64,000 bases of DNA. It comes from Chryseobacterium tagetis (GTDB lineage Bacteria; Bacteroidota; Bacteroidia; Flavobacteriales; Weeksellaceae). The stretch is from NCBI RefSeq assembly GCF_016735585.2, contig NZ_JAERSE020000006.1, forward strand, positions 62,001-126,000. The letters run 5' to 3'. The notes beneath the pieces were generated by a model. The model did not search any database, was not told where the DNA came from, and was given only the letters and a program-made list of their open reading frames with translations. Positions 34,375 to 43,483 of the stretch are shown piece by piece (position 1 is the stretch's first letter; every line of letters begins with the position of its first letter). The position numbers were made by a program, and so were the translations under genes.

Positions 34375-34884
34375 ATGAATAAAACTCTACTTGAGATTTC
34401 TCAAACCAAAAATGCAGGCTTATCAGAAGTACTGGTAAACTGGAAAAAGTATGATCATGAAACGGTTATTCTTGCGATGTCAGAATTAAAAAAGCGAAAC
34501 ATTCCTTTTAATGATGAAATGCAGAAATTGGTTGCTGATTTTGCCCTATATAATGGAAAACCGATTACTGAGCTGGAACATGAATTTTTTCAGGATAAAG
34601 GAACTACAGATTATGAAGAATATTACCAGTCTAAAATCAATGTTTTAGAAAAAAGCGACGAAGAGAAACTTCTTTTGGAGAATCTAAGACGTGAACGAAT
34701 TCATCAGTTTGGGCAACTTGAGAAAAAACAGGCGGGTAAAGATGTTTTGTATGGAGCTTTGTGGCTTGGCGGAGGATTGGTGGTTACTTTGGTTTCCCTG
34801 AGCAATGGGAAAGGAGGAGTGATTGCGTATGGAGCAATCATCTTTGGTGGGATTCAATTTTTTAGAGGATTAATGAAAAGCTAA
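34375..34884 (+). CDS. Unknown protein with C-terminal membrane hairpin
   Basis: 169 aa. The N-terminal ~120 residues are charged and helical. The end has two hydrophobic segments (VLYGALWLGGGLVVTLVSL and VIAYGAIIFGGIQFF) forming a TM hairpin. No family recognised. It begins 6 bp after the cupin gene and its stop shares a base with the waaA ATG (TAATG), so it is translationally coupled to Kdo transfer. It may be a membrane partner of WaaA or unrelated. Confidence 0.75.
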   Translation: MNKTLLEISQTKNAGLSEVLVNWKKYDHETVILAMSELKKRNIPFNDEMQKLVADFALYNGKPITELEHEFFQDKGTTDYEEYYQSKINVLEKSDEEKLLLENLRRERIHQFGQLEKKQAGKDVLYGALWLGGGLVVTLVSLSNGKGGVIAYGAIIFGGIQFFRGLMKS

Positions 34885-36122
34885 TGTCTTTTTTCTATAA
34901 CATATTTATCAATTTATTCATCTTAGGGATGAAGGTTTTTTCATGGATTAATGATAAAACTAAAAAAGGCGTTGAAGGAAGAAAAGAATCTTTGCAGAAA
35001 GTAAAATCTGTTTTCAAAGATTCCGATGAAGTCATCTGGATGCACGCTGCCAGTTTAGGGGAATATGAACAAGGTTTACCTGTACTGGAACAATTAAAAA
35101 AAGAATTTCCGGAACATAAAATTTTAGTTACTTTCTTCTCACCTTCGGGCTATGAAAATGTAGTTAAGAAAAAACATATTGCTGATGTAATCTGTTATTT
35201 GCCGTTTGATAAAAAGAAAAACGTAAAAGATTTTATATCAGCTTTTAATGTTAAACTATTTTTTACGGTGAAGTATGATTTCTGGTATAATCTGTTGGCT
35301 GAACTTAAAAATAAAGGAGCGAAGACTTATGTGATTTCAGCATTGTTTTATGAAAGACAATCGTTTTTTACAAGCTATGGAAAATGGTTTGTAAAGCAGC
35401 TTAAAAATAATATTGACTGGTTTTTTCATCAAAATCAACATTCATATCTTTTGGCGAAAAGCTTAGGTCTTGTGAATTCTTCTGTAACCGGAGATACAAG
35501 ATTTGACCGGGTAAAACAGCTTAGAGAAAGAAATAATCATGTCGATTTTATAGTTGATTTTATAGCAGAGAAAAAAGCGGTGGTATTTGGAAGTTCTTGG
35601 CAGGCTGAAGAAAAAATGGCTGAAATGCTGGTCGCGAAAAATAATGAAGTAAAACTCATTATTGCTCCTCATGATTTAAAAAGAGTTCATCATTTAAAAC
35701 AGGTTTTTCCGGAGTCTGTTCTTTACAGTCAGATTCATAATCTTCAAAAATCTGAAATTTCGGATACTCAAATTCTTATTATTGACAGTATTGGTCTGCT
35801 TTCAAAATTATACTCTTATGCAGATATTGCTGTAGTCGGAGGAGGATTTCATGATGCAGGACTTCATAATATCTTAGAGGCAGCAACCTTTGGGATTCCT
35901 GTTGTTTTCGGAAATCATTACAGGAAAAACCCGGAAGCAGATGATCTGATCAAAGCCGATGGAGGGAAGTCGTTTGAAAGCGAAAATGTGGCTACTCAAT
36001 TTGTTCTTTCCCTTATCGATAATGAAGAGATTTTAAAAGAAATGTCTTATAACGCTGAAAAATTTATTACAGAAAAACCTAACTCTACCGAACTGATTAT
36101 AAAGAAAATAATGTCACTTTAG
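34884..36122 (+). CDS. waaA: 3-deoxy-D-manno-octulosonic acid (Kdo) transferase
   Basis: 412 aa GT30 enzyme. After an N-terminal membrane anchor (about 5-20), IWMHAASLGEYEQGLPVLEQL is the conserved WaaA acceptor site including the catalytic Glu, ILVTFFSPSGYE follows, and the C-terminal domain has FGSSWQAEE, VGGGFHDAGLHNILEAATFGIPVVFG and NHYRKNPEA. It adds Kdo to lipid A in LPS biosynthesis at the inner face of the cytoplasmic membrane. Converges on the unknown gene at 36114 with a 9-bp overlap. Confidence 0.95.
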   Translation: MSFFYNIFINLFILGMKVFSWINDKTKKGVEGRKESLQKVKSVFKDSDEVIWMHAASLGEYEQGLPVLEQLKKEFPEHKILVTFFSPSGYENVVKKKHIADVICYLPFDKKKNVKDFISAFNVKLFFTVKYDFWYNLLAELKNKGAKTYVISALFYERQSFFTSYGKWFVKQLKNNIDWFFHQNQHSYLLAKSLGLVNSSVTGDTRFDRVKQLRERNNHVDFIVDFIAEKKAVVFGSSWQAEEKMAEMLVAKNNEVKLIIAPHDLKRVHHLKQVFPESVLYSQIHNLQKSEISDTQILIIDSIGLLSKLYSYADIAVVGGGFHDAGLHNILEAATFGIPVVFGNHYRKNPEADDLIKADGGKSFESENVATQFVLSLIDNEEILKEMSYNAEKFITEKPNSTELIIKKIMSL

Positions 36123-36740
36123 AAACCCCTGACTTTTAAGATCTTTTGCAATCTGATCAATGTTCTCGGGAATTCGTTCTGTAGTCAGCCAATTAAGCTC
36201 TAAGCCATTGTTGATATACAGTTTTTTCAGATAATGATTGTCTTCTATTTTTTGTTGAAGTTCTCTTAAATACTCGTCAATTTCCATCCAATAATCTTCG
36301 TCTAGTTTTTTAGTTAAGATGAGGTTTTTAACGATTTTATTGATGAGGTATAGATAGAGTTTATAAGTAGCGTCAAATCTCTGAGTATTCAGTTTTTTAT
36401 TGTTTTCTAAAACTTCATTGACAAGAAAAAGAGTCAGAGAAACCTCTCCGAATTTATCAGTTGTTATTTTTACATGTTCTGTAATTTCACTGCTTATTTT
36501 CCGGATGTGCATCAGATAATACTTATGATTCGATATATACTTGCTTAAAAGGGTTAGCTTTTCACGGATATTTTCCTCCATCTGATTTCTTTTCTGATCG
36601 GTATTTTCCGGATCAATAAGCTCAAAATAAAGTTTCTTTGATAGCAGTTTGTCTTTTTTTAATAATCTGAACAGCAACCGGTCTTTTTCCAGTGAAGAAA
36701 AATTACTTATTGCTGCTTTAAACTCTTTTGAATATTCCAT
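36114..36740 (-). CDS. Unknown all-helical protein next to GT2 and waaA
   Basis: 208 aa, predicted almost entirely helical, rich in Lys, Glu and Leu (KDRLLFRLLKKDKLLSKKLYFELID), with no signal peptide, TM helix or recognised motif. Its ATG shares a base with the stop of the upstream GT2 gene, so it is made from the same transcript, and its 3' end overlaps waaA head-on by 9 bp. A helper of the glycosyltransferase or an unrelated scaffold is possible, but no function is assigned. Confidence 0.75.
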   Translation of the reverse strand: MEYSKEFKAAISNFSSLEKDRLLFRLLKKDKLLSKKLYFELIDPENTDQKRNQMEENIREKLTLLSKYISNHKYYLMHIRKISSEITEHVKITTDKFGEVSLTLFLVNEVLENNKKLNTQRFDATYKLYLYLINKIVKNLILTKKLDEDYWMEIDEYLRELQQKIEDNHYLKKLYINNGLELNWLTTERIPENIDQIAKDLKSQGFLK

Positions 36741-37492
36741 CAGTTGAAAATTTTTGAATATTTTAAAAATCCGTTAATCGCCCAGTTTACTGTATAATAT
36801 AGAGACTTTATCGTAGAGAACTTCATATAATCTTTATAAACAAGATATTGATCTTTCACAACATCTTGTTTCTTTCTTGAAACACTGTTGGAATGCATTC
36901 TGTATTTTGCCATTGTTTTTGGCAACGGTTTACCGATCGGTATTTTCTTTAATAAATTGAGCCACATGACATGATCCTCACGTTTGCTTCCTTCCGGAAA
37001 ATATTCTTTTCCTACTCTTTGAGAATCGTACATAGACGAAAGAAGAGAAAGGCGACAGGTTTTCAGGAGATTCTGAAAAGTGACTTCTTTGTCTGCTTCA
37101 AAATCTTCAAGTTGTGGAACGAGTTCCTCATTACATCTTGCGTAATTTGAATAGGCAATTTCAGCCTGCTCTTTTTGCATGAAACTAATCATCTCTTCAA
37201 GGAATTCCGGCTCCCAGAAATCATCAGCATCCAAAAAGGTGATATATCTTCCCACTGCTTTTTCTAATGATATATTTCTCGCGTGTCCCGCTCCTTTATT
37301 TTCTTCAGAAAGACTAAGCTTTATTCTTGGGTCGTCTGTCTTTTTTATGATTTCAACAGAATCATCCGAAGAGCGGTCGTCTGTGATAAGCCATTCCCAG
37401 TCTGTAAAGGTCTGATTTATTACAGAGGCAATGGTTTCTTTCAGGAACTTGGAAGAATTATAACATGGAGTAATGATAGAAACTAACGGCAT
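36740..37492 (-). CDS. GT2 glycosyltransferase, probable LPS-core
   Basis: 250 aa family 2 enzyme. VSIITPCYNSSKFLKETI, WLITDDRSSDDSVEI, NKGAGHARNISLEKAVGRYITFLDADDFW (DxD) and GKREDHVMWL-type acceptor residues (KREDHVMWLNLL) are typical of core-oligosaccharide GT2s. The C-terminus has a basic/hydrophobic tail. Being convergent with waaA suggests a role in LPS core rather than in the exopolysaccharide locus at the start of the window. The - strand promoter lies just upstream. Confidence 0.87.
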   Translation of the reverse strand: MPLVSIITPCYNSSKFLKETIASVINQTFTDWEWLITDDRSSDDSVEIIKKTDDPRIKLSLSEENKGAGHARNISLEKAVGRYITFLDADDFWEPEFLEEMISFMQKEQAEIAYSNYARCNEELVPQLEDFEADKEVTFQNLLKTCRLSLLSSMYDSQRVGKEYFPEGSKREDHVMWLNLLKKIPIGKPLPKTMAKYRMHSNSVSRKKQDVVKDQYLVYKDYMKFSTIKSLYYTVNWAINGFLKYSKIFN

Positions 37493-37506
37493 GCAATGTT
37501 TTTATA

Positions 37507-37540
37507 CAAATATAAGGCTTAAAATATAAGGTTCTGACAA
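37507..37540 (-). promoter_or_regulatory. Promoter of the GT2/helical-protein operon
   Basis: On the - strand TTG (37540-37538), 23 nt, then TATATTTG (37514-37507), 14 nt before the ATG at 37492. The spacing is at the long end of the accepted range. Confidence 0.5.
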
Positions 37541-37639
37541 CGGTATTTTTAATAATTTGAAAATTAAATTACGAAAGCTAAAAAAAATGATGAAGTTTTT
37601 AAAAAAAATCATAATTTTAGGCCTTGAAAAATTTGATAT

Positions 37640-38107
37640 ATGAAGAAATTAGCATTGCTATTCGCAGGTTTATCATTATTGTCTATCTCAGCTTGTAAAG
37701 ATGATACTACTGAACAAGTATATCCGCTGGTTGGTACATGGTCTCCGATTAAGGAAGTAAGAACAACTATCCAGACTTCAGGAGCAGGCGTTTCAGACGA
37801 AATTGCATATACTGATTGTGAAAAGGCCTCTAGATGGATTTTTAGTGAAGGATCCTCAGGTAAAAGAAAAGATAGTGATGATGATGCCGCAAATCCTGGA
37901 CAGTGTATTGTGTCTCCGGATCGCGCATTTACCTATATATATAATGAAGATAAAAGCATACAGATAAAATATGTGGGAACTGTAGAACCTGAGAAAGGAA
38001 AAGTTACCCTTCTTGATGCCACTACATTGAATCTTACCATTGAGGATAAGACAGATCCTACAAAATATTATTCAGTAACGTATACAATGAAAAGAATTCC
38101 GCAATAA
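37640..38107 (+). CDS. Lipocalin-like small lipoprotein
   Basis: 155 aa. Lipobox with Cys19 (LSISACKDDTTE), then LVGTWSPIKEV, a GxW motif at the start of a beta-barrel, and alternating strand-like segments through the end. The pattern resembles lipocalin-like DUF families in Bacteroidota but I cannot name one. Two cysteines (DCEKA and QCIVS) may form a disulfide. Monocistronic, with a TTCG-tetraloop terminator; no consensus -7 box found. Confidence 0.7.
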   Translation: MKKLALLFAGLSLLSISACKDDTTEQVYPLVGTWSPIKEVRTTIQTSGAGVSDEIAYTDCEKASRWIFSEGSSGKRKDSDDDAANPGQCIVSPDRAFTYIYNEDKSIQIKYVGTVEPEKGKVTLLDATTLNLTIEDKTDPTKYYSVTYTMKRIPQ

Positions 38108-38137
38108 GTAAGTGCAGAGTTTTAAATAATATTACAG

Positions 38138-38163
38138 ATCTCATCTTCGGATGAGATTTTTTT
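38138..38163 (+). terminator. TTCG-tetraloop terminator
   Basis: ATCTCATC pairs with GATGAGAT around a TTCG loop, followed by TTTTTT and a TTTTGTTT tail. A textbook intrinsic terminator of the preceding lipoprotein gene. Confidence 0.92.
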
Positions 38164-38287
38164 GTTTTCATTTATTTAATTCAAAATTAAAATTTCCATT
38201 TCTTTAAAATTCATTATTTTTGTGAAAATTAGAATTGGATTTTAAACGTTCAATATCTAATGTCTAACATCTAATATCTATAAAAAA

Positions 38288-41101
38288 GTGTTTTACGATC
38301 ATCAGCAGATAGAAAAAAAGTGGCAGAAATACTGGGAAGACAACCAAACGTACAAGACTTCCAATAACACAGACAAACCGAAATTTTATGTTCTCGATAT
38401 GTTTCCGTATCCATCAGGTGCAGGGCTTCACGTAGGTCACCCGCTTGGATATATTGCTTCCGACATTTATGCGAGATACAAAAGACATCAGGGTTTCAAT
38501 GTGCTCCATCCGGTTGGTTATGACAGTTTCGGGCTTCCTGCTGAGCAGTATGCAATTCAGACAGGGCAACATCCTGCGATTACTACTGAGCAAAACATTA
38601 ACAGATATGAAGAGCAATTAAGAAAAATTGGTTTCTCTTTCGACTGGAGCAGAGAAGTAAGAACTTCTGACGCTTCTTATTATAAATGGACACAATGGAT
38701 TTTCATTGAGCTGTTCCATTCTTGGTATAATAAAGATACTGATAAAGCTGAATCTATTTCAACTTTAATTAAACGTTTCGAAGAAAAAGGAACAGAAGGA
38801 TTAAATGCCAATCAAAACGACGAATTGAGTTTCACGGCAGAAGAATGGAATTCTGCTTCTGAAATGGATAAAGAAGATATCCTTTTAAATTATCGTTTAG
38901 CATACAGAGCGGAAACGACTGTAAATTGGTGCCCTGCTTTAGGGACCGTTTTGGCGAACGATGAAATAAAAGACGGAAAATCCGAAAGAGGAGGTTTCCC
39001 TGTTTTCCAAAAGAAAATGATGCAGTGGAGCATGAGAATCTCTGCCTACTCTGAAAGATTACTGCAGGGATTAAAAACTTTGGACTGGCCACAACCTCTG
39101 AAAGACTCTCAGGAATACTGGATCGGAAAATCTCAAGGTGCGCAAGTAAAATTCAATGTTGAAGGTCATGATGAAACTGTTGAAGTTTTCACAACAAGAC
39201 CTGATACTATTTTCGGGGCAACCTTTATGGTATTGGCTCCTGAAAATCCTTTAGTAGAAACAATTACTACACGTGCTCAAAAAGTAGAAGTAGATACTTA
39301 TATTGAAGAAACTTCCAAAAAATCTGAAAGAGACAGAATGTCTGACGTGAAAAACGTTTCAGGTGCTTTTACAGGAAGTTATGCAGTTAATCCGTTCAGC
39401 GGAGAAAAAATGCCGATCTATATTTCAGATTATGTATTGATGGGGTATGGAACCGGGGCTGTAATGGCTGTTCCCGCACATGATGAGCGTGATCACAGAT
39501 TTGCAAAGAAATTTAATTTAGAAATTAAAAAAGTAGTGGATACTGATGAAGATGTTCAGGAAGCTTCTTTTGATTCTAAAGATTCGGTATGTGTAAATTC
39601 TGATTTCTTAAACGGATTAAATTATAATGACGCGAAAGCAAAAATAATTTCTGAAATAGAAAACAAAGGAATCGGCCACGGAACTACGAACTACAGACAG
39701 CGTGATGCGATTTTCTCAAGACAAAGATATTGGGGAGAACCCGTTCCTATATATTATAAGGATGGGATGCCTTACACATTGCCGACTTCTGCATTGCCTT
39801 TGGAACTTCCTGAAGTAGAAAAATATTTGCCAACTGAAGACGGAGATCCGCCATTAGGAAATGCGAAAACTTTTGCTTGGGATGAAGTGAACCAGAAAAT
39901 TGTTGATACCAATTTAATTGATGAAAAAACTGTTTTCCCATTAGAATTATCTACAATGCCGGGTTGGGCTGGAAGCTCTTGGTATTTCCTAAGATATATG
40001 GATCCTGAAAATGAAGAAGTTTTCACGAACAAAGATCTTTCTGATTATTGGGGACAGGTAGATTTATATATCGGAGGTAGCGAACACGCAACCGGTCACT
40101 TATTATATTCCCGTTTCTGGAATATGTTCTTAAAAGACAGAGGATATATTAATCATGATGAGCCTTTCCAAAAATTGATCAACCAAGGAATGATTTTAGG
40201 AATGAGTGCTTTTGTGTATAGAGTTGATGGTACTAATCAATATGTATCTAAAAATTTAGCAAAAGACTATACTACTCAGGCAATCCACGTTGATGTATCT
40301 TTATTAAAAGGAACATCTGATGAATTGGACACAGAAGCTTTCAAATCTTGGAGACCAGATTATGTAGATGCCGAATTTATTTTGGAAGATGGAAAATACA
40401 TCACGGGTCGTGAAGTAGAAAAAATGTCTAAGTCTAAATATAATGTCGTAAATCCTGATGATATCTGTAATGAATATGGAGCAGACGGTTTAAGACTGTA
40501 TGAAATGTTCTTAGGTCCATTAGAACAATCCAAGCCTTGGAATACACAAGGGTTAAGTGGAGTATATGGTTTCCTGAAAAAATTCTGGAATTTATATTTC
40601 AACGGAGAAGATTTTGAAGTTTCAGATGAAGAACCGACGAAAGCAGAATATAAAGTATTACATACCTTAATAAAAAAGGTAGTTTACGATATCGAAAACT
40701 TCTCTTTCAACACTTCTGTATCTTCATTTATGATCGCAGTAAATGAATTACAAAAAATAAAATGTAACAAACGCAATATTTTAGAACCTCTTGCCGTTAT
40801 CATTTCGCCGTATGCACCTCACATCTGTGAAGAGCTTTGGAGTTTATTAGGTCATAATGAGTCTGTCGAATTCGAGAAATTCCCTGTATTGAACGAGGAT
40901 TACTTGGTGGAAGATGAAATTGAATATCCTGTAAGCATTAATGGGAAAATGAAGTTTAAAATTTCACTTTCTGCGCAACTTTCTGCTAAAGAGGTTGAAG
41001 AAGTGGTACTTCAGGACGAGAAAATGGTACAAATTTTGGAGGGTAAAACGCCTAAAAAAATCATTGTAGTACCTCACAGAATTGTGAATGTTGTGATTTA
41101 A
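38288..41101 (+). CDS. leuS: Leucyl-tRNA synthetase
   Basis: 937 aa class I synthetase charging tRNA(Leu). The GTG start begins MFYDHQQIEKKWQKYW. HIGH-type motif LHVGHPLGYIASD at residues 47-59, an editing (CP1) domain in the middle, and KMSKSKYN at about 711-718. At about 148-198 there is a low-complexity charged insert, and a second insert lies just before KMSKS, making it about 80 aa longer than the E. coli enzyme. This is consistent with the Bacteroidota type. GTG is the only start close to the conserved N-terminus. Confidence 0.96.
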   Translation: MFYDHQQIEKKWQKYWEDNQTYKTSNNTDKPKFYVLDMFPYPSGAGLHVGHPLGYIASDIYARYKRHQGFNVLHPVGYDSFGLPAEQYAIQTGQHPAITTEQNINRYEEQLRKIGFSFDWSREVRTSDASYYKWTQWIFIELFHSWYNKDTDKAESISTLIKRFEEKGTEGLNANQNDELSFTAEEWNSASEMDKEDILLNYRLAYRAETTVNWCPALGTVLANDEIKDGKSERGGFPVFQKKMMQWSMRISAYSERLLQGLKTLDWPQPLKDSQEYWIGKSQGAQVKFNVEGHDETVEVFTTRPDTIFGATFMVLAPENPLVETITTRAQKVEVDTYIEETSKKSERDRMSDVKNVSGAFTGSYAVNPFSGEKMPIYISDYVLMGYGTGAVMAVPAHDERDHRFAKKFNLEIKKVVDTDEDVQEASFDSKDSVCVNSDFLNGLNYNDAKAKIISEIENKGIGHGTTNYRQRDAIFSRQRYWGEPVPIYYKDGMPYTLPTSALPLELPEVEKYLPTEDGDPPLGNAKTFAWDEVNQKIVDTNLIDEKTVFPLELSTMPGWAGSSWYFLRYMDPENEEVFTNKDLSDYWGQVDLYIGGSEHATGHLLYSRFWNMFLKDRGYINHDEPFQKLINQGMILGMSAFVYRVDGTNQYVSKNLAKDYTTQAIHVDVSLLKGTSDELDTEAFKSWRPDYVDAEFILEDGKYITGREVEKMSKSKYNVVNPDDICNEYGADGLRLYEMFLGPLEQSKPWNTQGLSGVYGFLKKFWNLYFNGEDFEVSDEEPTKAEYKVLHTLIKKVVYDIENFSFNTSVSSFMIAVNELQKIKCNKRNILEPLAVIISPYAPHICEELWSLLGHNESVEFEKFPVLNEDYLVEDEIEYPVSINGKMKFKISLSAQLSAKEVEEVVLQDEKMVQILEGKTPKKIIVVPHRIVNVVI

Positions 41102-41283
41102 AAAAAAATTAACATTGGTAAAATAAAAAAAAAAGCAGGGTAATTTTTTTAAATTTTCAAGATATTATTTAAAATGGAATAATATTGCCAAAAAAATAAA
41201 GAATAATTAAGATTTTGAAATTGATTTAAAATTTATCGATCAAAAAAAAGCGAATTGTTTATTTAAAATAATTGCATTTTAAT

Positions 41284-41291
41284 TAATTTTG
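41284..41291 (+). promoter_or_regulatory. -7 element of the exbB-exbD-exbD-tonB operon
   Basis: TAATTTTG matches TAnnTTTG, 50 nt before the ATG. A TTG at 41255 is 26 nt upstream, too far to be convincing. The remaining 41102-41283 spacer is A/T-rich with no recognisable feature. Confidence 0.35.
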
Positions 41292-41341
41292 CCTTTAATT
41301 TACAGCCTCAAAAAATTTAAAACAATATAATTTAGTTAAAT

Positions 41342-42205
41342 ATGGAAATGAATGTTTCAAAAAATGATGAGCAAGTAGTTGCTAAAAAAGCAGGAGGTTT
41401 AAACCCGGCTGTTATTATTCCTATCATCTTCGCAATAGGAATTTGTATTTATTTATTCGTTTTGGGTAGCCCTGGAAACTTTAAAGATGCTGAAAAAATT
41501 GGAGGAGCTTCTGTAGCTTTTTCTGATATTGAAGGAAAAGACATTCATCCAGATTCGTTCTTGGGAATTATCTACAAAGGAGGGGTTATCGTACCTATCT
41601 TGATTACTTTCATGCTTACTGTAATCGTTTTCTCTTTTGAAAGATATTTCGTTTTAGGTAAAGCTGCTGGAAAAGGAAACTTGGATAACTTCGTAGTACA
41701 AGTAAGAAGCTTACTTAACCAAAACAAAATTGATGCAGCTTTAGAAGAGTGCGACAGACAAGAAGGTTCTGTTGGTAACGTAGTGAAAGAAGGTCTTACT
41801 ACTTACAAAGCTCTAGCTCACGATACAACTCTAAACAAAGAGCAAAAAATGGTAGCGCTTAACAAAGCGATCGAAGAGGCTACAACTCTTGAGATGCCAA
41901 TGTTAGAGAAAAACATGATGATCCTTTCTACTTTAGGTACTGTTGCAACATTAGTAGCACTATTAGGTACGGTAATCGGGATGATCAAGGCGTTCTTCGC
42001 ATTAGGTTCTGGAGGAGGTACTCCTGACGCAGCTGCACTTTCTACTGGTATCTCTGAAGCATTGATCAACACTGCATTAGGTATTGGTACATCAGCTATC
42101 GCTATTATCCTTTATAACTTCTTTACTTCTAAAATTGACGGATTAACTTACAAGATCGACGAGATCGCTATGAGTATCCAACAATCTTTCGCTGAATTCA
42201 ACTAA
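41342..42205 (+). CDS. exbB: MotA/TolQ/ExbB proton-channel family protein
   Basis: 287 aa. TM1 at about 24-42, a second at about 82-102, and a C-terminal pair at about 199-221 and 242-266. The region VATLVALLGTVIGMIKAFFALG is the ExbB/TolQ channel-forming signature, and GLTTYKALAHDTTLN and EMPMLEKNM form the cytoplasmic loop. It is the proton-driven stator that energises TonB. A methionine two codons later is an alternative start. First gene of a four-gene cluster, 60 bp before exbD. Confidence 0.93.
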   Translation: MEMNVSKNDEQVVAKKAGGLNPAVIIPIIFAIGICIYLFVLGSPGNFKDAEKIGGASVAFSDIEGKDIHPDSFLGIIYKGGVIVPILITFMLTVIVFSFERYFVLGKAAGKGNLDNFVVQVRSLLNQNKIDAALEECDRQEGSVGNVVKEGLTTYKALAHDTTLNKEQKMVALNKAIEEATTLEMPMLEKNMMILSTLGTVATLVALLGTVIGMIKAFFALGSGGGTPDAAALSTGISEALINTALGIGTSAIAIILYNFFTSKIDGLTYKIDEIAMSIQQSFAEFN

Positions 42206-42265
42206 GAATTAGGCAAAGAATTTGTAGTAAGTAAAAAGAAGTTTAATTAAAAATAATTATTAATA

Positions 42266-42874
42266 ATGGCGAGAGTCAAACCTAAAAGACATGGAGTAGT
42301 TACGGATATGACGGCAATGTGTGACGTTGCGTTCCTACTACTTACGTTCTTTATCTTGACCACTCAGTTTAAAAAACCTGACGTGGAGCAGATCAAACCG
42401 CCATCTTCAATATCAGAGAAGTTACTTCCTGATGCAAGTTTGATGACTATCAACGCTACTCCGGACGGGAAATTCTATTTCCAGCCGGTAGAAAATGCAT
42501 CTGAGAGATTACAGCTTTTAGACAATATGGGAAAAAAGTATGGAATTACTTTTGACAATAATGAAAAAGCTGCATTCCAGAAAGTACAAGCAATTGGGGT
42601 TCCTATGAACCAGCTTAAGAGCTATCTTGATTTGCCAGATGACGCGCAGAAGAATTTCAAGAGTCCTACAGGGATTCCTATGGACAGTACAAATAAGCAG
42701 TTAGTAGACTGGGTAAAAGAAAGTTTGAACGTAAATCCTGACTATAAGTTAGCGATTAAAGGAGACGTTACAACAGAATATCCAAAAGTAAAAAGCTTAT
42801 TTGAGGGTTTAAGAGATATCGATTTTCTTAAATTTTGGTTGATTACATCACAAGAAGGTAAACCTAATGAATAA
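42266..42874 (+). CDS. exbD: ExbD/TolR biopolymer transport protein (first copy)
   Basis: 202 aa. The basic N-terminus is followed by VVTDMTAMCDVAFLLLTFFILTTQF, an ExbD TM helix with the conserved Asp. The periplasmic domain is longer than in the second ExbD (residues ~45-202) and contains a stretch with three Met-Pro and Asp-rich segments not found in its paralogues. It forms the membrane complex with ExbB. It is 12 bp upstream of the second exbD. Confidence 0.9.
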   Translation: MARVKPKRHGVVTDMTAMCDVAFLLLTFFILTTQFKKPDVEQIKPPSSISEKLLPDASLMTINATPDGKFYFQPVENASERLQLLDNMGKKYGITFDNNEKAAFQKVQAIGVPMNQLKSYLDLPDDAQKNFKSPTGIPMDSTNKQLVDWVKESLNVNPDYKLAIKGDVTTEYPKVKSLFEGLRDIDFLKFWLITSQEGKPNE

Positions 42875-42886
42875 TATCATTTAGAA

Positions 42887-43459
42887 ATGGCAGAAGTACA
42901 AGTACAGGAAAAAGGCGGGAAAGGCGGAAAGGTTCGATCCAAGAAGCAGAATACCCGCGTAGATATGACTCCGATGGTGGACTTAGGTTTTCTATTGATT
43001 ACCTTCTTTATGTTTACAACCACATTCTCTAAACCGAATGTAATGGATTTAGGTCTTCCGGCAAAACCAAAGCCTGATGCACCAAAACCACCACCAACAG
43101 AAATTAAACTTTCTAACTCTATATCTTTATTATTAGGAAAAGACAATAAGATTTTTTGGCATCAGCAAGATAACACATCTTTAACTGACCAAAATCTTAA
43201 TGAAACTACTTTTGACAGAGAAGGAATTAGAAAAGTAATTGAGCAGGCAAAAGCAAATGCGGCTGATAAATCTAAGTTTACTGTGATTATTAAACCGACT
43301 GACGATGCTGTATATAAAAACTTTGTAGATATTCTTGACGAAATGGCGATTACTAAGAGTGAGCAGTACGGGGTTACTGATCTTAAGCCTTGGGAAAAAG
43401 CGATTTACGATAAAAAAGTTGGTAACTCAGGGGCTCCTGCCGCACCAGCTGCAAAGTAA
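42887..43459 (+). CDS. exbD: ExbD/TolR biopolymer transport protein (second copy)
   Basis: 190 aa. Gly/Lys-rich N-terminus (EKGGKGGKVRSKKQN), then RVDMTPMVDLGFLLITFFMF with the TM Asp. The periplasmic domain ends with EQYGVTDLKPWEKAIYDKK and an Ala/Pro-rich tail. It is the close paralogue of the orphan ExbD at 26600, sharing the TM region and the C-terminal SxQYG/RYG-TD-KPWEK pattern. Together with the first copy it may form a heteromeric complex. Confidence 0.92.
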   Translation: MAEVQVQEKGGKGGKVRSKKQNTRVDMTPMVDLGFLLITFFMFTTTFSKPNVMDLGLPAKPKPDAPKPPPTEIKLSNSISLLLGKDNKIFWHQQDNTSLTDQNLNETTFDREGIRKVIEQAKANAADKSKFTVIIKPTDDAVYKNFVDILDEMAITKSEQYGVTDLKPWEKAIYDKKVGNSGAPAAPAAK

Positions 43460-43483
43460 TTTAAACCATAAAATTGTAAATCT

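Noticed and set aside
38250..38287. TCTAA word repeats upstream of leuS as a CRISPR or regulatory array
   Set aside because: Words are only about 5-8 bp, irregularly spaced and without spacers of constant length.
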